The notes under the pieces: generated by a model
What the model was told of the DNA's origin: nothing
The model's input: only the letters and a program-made list of their open reading frames with translations
Database searches by the model: none
Assembly (NCBI RefSeq): GCF_963259705.1
Contig: NC_081850.1
Location: 41,315,167-41,379,166, forward strand
DNA: 64,000 nt
Source of the DNA: Myotis daubentonii
Lineage: Eukaryota > Chordata > Mammalia > Chiroptera > Vespertilionidae
Reading direction: 5' to 3'
Made by a program: the position numbers and the translations under genes
Part shown: piece after piece, positions 61,590 through 64,000 of the stretch
Layout of the letters: the number at the start of each line of letters is the position of its first letter
How positions within the stretch are numbered: position 1 is the first letter of the stretch

Positions 61590-62820
61590 AGGGTGACAAA
61601 GTTAGGAATTAATTTCATTTTAAAAGAAGAATCTGGAAAGGAGAGAAAGAAAACTGTGCCGCCATGATCCAAAGATATGTGGGTAGATAAAATATTAGGA
61701 AAATACTGCTACTTTTTACTATATGTGGACATGTGTGTATGTAGTAAAAAATTAACAATATAGAAATGACAGTGGTTACCTCAGGCAATAAAGGAGGGAA
61801 GGGGCAAATGGTATCAGGAAGAATTATAAAGGGGGCTCCCCTTGTATTGATGTTGTTTTATTTTCAAAAAACAATCAGAACATTTGATAATAGTTAAATC
61901 TTGGTAGCTATAGAAGTATTCATTAAACTTTCTTCTGAACTTTTCTGTAGATTTGAAATAATTAATAATAATATCTATAAAATGTTATATTCATTATAGT
62001 TTATATAATAATTACTCTAAGTTTAAAAGAGAAATATTTGAAAACAGATTGAAGAAATGCTCTCAATTTATTTCTTTTTGTTGACTGATTTGACAATATT
62101 TAACTTTTTTTCATGGAAACGATGGAACAGCATGTATTGAAAATTTTTAAGTGAAGACATCTGTACTTTTCAATGATGAGTTTGCCCTAAAAGTGCATTT
62201 ATTTCTATGTATAACCTGTCAAATGAATAAACAGAGGGATTTTACAGGCTGGATAACTAGGCATGTACTGTATAACCTGAATTATCAAATGTAGTTTTAG
62301 GGGGATATCAGGTTCCTAAAAGCTGTCATGAAATGCATGGGGCTTCAACAAGTGGAAGAGGAGTAGAATGAGAAAATCCTTAGTATAAAATTAGCATCAG
62401 TGAGGAAAGTTAAAATCAGATACATTTTGATTCTTGGGTAAAACTGAAAGACCATTCTAGTTACATAAAATTAAGATATTTGTGCTTATGATTTAATGAG
62501 TTGTTAGACATGTGCCAGAGTATAACACTTTACATTCTAAGAGTCTAAGTCAATAATAATATTCAATAATAATATTCATTTATCTAGAAATGGATATATT
62601 ATGTAGTCTTTATGATTTGATTACCATAAAGTTGCAATTAGATAATTTGTTCTTTAAGATTATGGGCTAAATGTTCTTACACTCTCTGCACACTCATTAT
62701 CAACTTCCTAAGTAAAGTGGGCTGCTCACAGCTAATGTGGAAGGGAAAGCCTGTGCAATACCATTGAAAACATATTTGCTAACTATCACTAGTGAGATAT
62801 AGAGAGATGAACAAATAAGA
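61590..62820. other. AT-rich non-coding stretch, nothing recognised
   Basis: No gene or repeat could be supported. Confidence 0.4.
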
Positions 62821-62827
62821 AAGAAGC

Positions 62828-62942
62828 ATGACCTGGAAAGGTAGCTTACTTGATTATAAAGCTGTCTCATTATGCCAAGACTGCAGGTTCAATACCCAGT
62901 CAGGAGCAACCAATGAGTACATAAATAACTGTAGCAACAAAT

Positions 62943-62985
<43 letters not shown>

Positions 62986-63040
62986 TCTCTTTCTATCTCT
63001 TTTCCTCTTTCTTTCTAAAAAGTCAATACTTTTTTTAAAG
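62828..63040 (+). mobile_element. VES-related SINE with expanded (CT)n tail
   Basis: The diverged head has GCAGGTTCAATACCCAGTCA as box B. The CT-rich tail has grown into a (CT)n tract at 62946-62980, followed by an A-rich end. The 80-residue poly-SL frame is an artefact. Confidence 0.75.
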
Positions 63041-63108
63041 AATAAGAAAGTTAAAGTAAAAATATGTTAGGTCTTTTTGTTTGTTTATGTTCAATATTAT
63101 ATTAACAA

Positions 63109-63644
63109 CTAGAGGCCCGGTGCAAAAAATTTGTGCACTGGGGGGGGGGGGAGGTTGTCCCTCAGCCCAGCTGCACCATTCCAATCTGGGACCCCTCGGG
63201 GGATATCCTAAACCTCACTATCCTGGACTGTTGGCTCCCAACACTTGCCTGCCTGCCAGCCTGATCATCTCCTAACCACTCCCCTGCCAGCCTGATCAAT
63301 GCCTAACTTCTCCCCTGCCAGCCCAAACACCCCCAACTGCACTCCCCTGCCGGCCAGGTCACCCCCAATTGCCCTCCCCTACAGGCTATCTTGTGGCTCT
63401 GGGCGCTGCAATCTTTGAGGGTGTGGCAGTCAATTAGCATATTCCCTCCTTATTAGCTGTGGGTGCCGCCATCTTAGAGGGCAGGGAAGTCAACTAGCAT
63501 ATTGCCTCCTTATTGGCTGTGGGCACCACCATCTTTGAGGGTGGGGCAGTCAATTAGCATATTCCCTCCTTATTGGCTGTGGGTGCTACCATCTATGTGA
63601 TGGTGTGAGGGTCAATTAGCATATTCCCTCTTTAGTAGATAGGA
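63109..63644 (-). mobile_element. Helitron, minus strand, with reiterated 5' region
   Basis: It runs from CTAGAGGCCCGGTGCAAAAA to AGTAGATAGGA on the plus strand. A G-run (63140-63152) follows the 3' hairpin. Near its 5' end (right side) a unit beginning GTCAATTAGCATATT starts at 63429, 63489, 63549 and 63611, so the subterminal sequence is repeated about four times with a 60-62 bp period. Confidence 0.9.
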
Positions 63645-63730
63645 TGGCTATGTCTGTATATCTACCCATTCACTATAAATTGATAACTATTATATTTTTT
63701 GAAAACACATTTAATCTATTAATGTAAATT

Positions 63731-64000
63731 ATTTTTTTAATTAAATCTTTATAGTTCAGATTATTACAGTTGTTCTCTTTTTCCCCCCCATAGCTCCCCT
63801 CCATCCAGTTCCCACCCCACCCTCTGCCCTTACCTGCCCCCCCCACTGTCCTCATCCATAGGTGTACAATTTTTGTCTCTTCCCGCACCCCCCACACTCC
63901 TTTCCCCCCTGAGAATAGTCAGTCCACTCCCTTTCTATGCCCCTGATTGTATTATATTCACCAGTTTATTCTGTTCATCAGATTATTTATTCACTTGATT
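63731..64000 (-). mobile_element. Bat L1 3' end, antisense, cut by window edge
   Basis: It starts with a T-rich tail (AATTAAATCTTTATAGTTCA) and continues with the C-rich 3' UTR complement and CACCAGTTTATTCTGTTCAT. The element continues past the right edge. The low divergence impression suggests it is fairly young. Confidence 0.8.

Noticed and set aside
63132..63152. G-run as a possible quadruplex regulatory site
   Set aside because: A single homopolymer run next to a Helitron 3' hairpin also occurs in other copies as slippage; it lacks four separated G-tracts.

Overview
This is nuclear DNA from a mammal, almost certainly a vesper bat (family Vespertilionidae). The evidence is the repeat content: many Helitrons of the HeliBat type (5' TCCTATATAATAAAAGG-like, 3' hairpin plus GGGCCTCTAG), tRNA-derived VES-type SINEs, short hAT elements with 8-bp target duplications, mariner-type MITEs, and a bat-type L1 tail entering at the right edge. 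Among mammals, abundant Helitrons are known from vesper bats. No host protein-coding exon, tRNA or rRNA gene was recognised. Every open frame is short, and the longest ones lie inside Helitron minisatellites, dinucleotide tracts or old retroelements. The window reads as intergenic or intronic sequence.

Layout. 0-2.7 kb: one SINE with a perfect target duplication, then a decayed class I ERV pol fragment joined to an old MaLR-type LTR. 2.7-4.6 kb: a two-module Helitron plus a single Helitron. 5.9-11.7 kb: a minus-strand Helitron, three antisense SINEs, a hAT element and an L1 tail. 13.6-15.2 kb: an L1 with an inverted 5' end, an L2 fragment and a hAT. 17-20.3 kb: a Tigger-like element, a SPIN-like hAT, and a microsatellite/mariner/microsatellite/Helitron stack. 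21.6-23.1 kb: three Helitrons head to tail. 23.5-25.9 kb: a hAT, MaLR LTR, MIR and L2. 27.4-30.3 kb: an antisense L1/HAL1-like element. 33-35.4 kb: MaLR, L2 and a second three-module Helitron array. 37.3-45.2 kb: L1, Helitron, MaLR and SINE copies. 45.6-52.5 kb: MIRs, SINE, Helitron and L2. 53-55 kb: a fourth Helitron array flanked by two minus-strand Helitrons. 56-64 kb: SINE, mariner MITE, L2, a repeat-poor 2.5-kb stretch that looks constrained, a nearly complete SPIN-like hAT, a SINE with a CT tract, a Helitron with a reiterated 60-bp unit, and the L1 edge.

The most interesting signals are in the Helitrons: a fused two-module unit found at four loci, near-consensus CTCF-like core motifs in inverted pairs, promoter-like NF-Y/YY1 motifs in the 5' module, and an expanding 47-bp minisatellite that is open in all three minus-strand frames. 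These are read by eye. Family names are recognised from memory and not from a database search.
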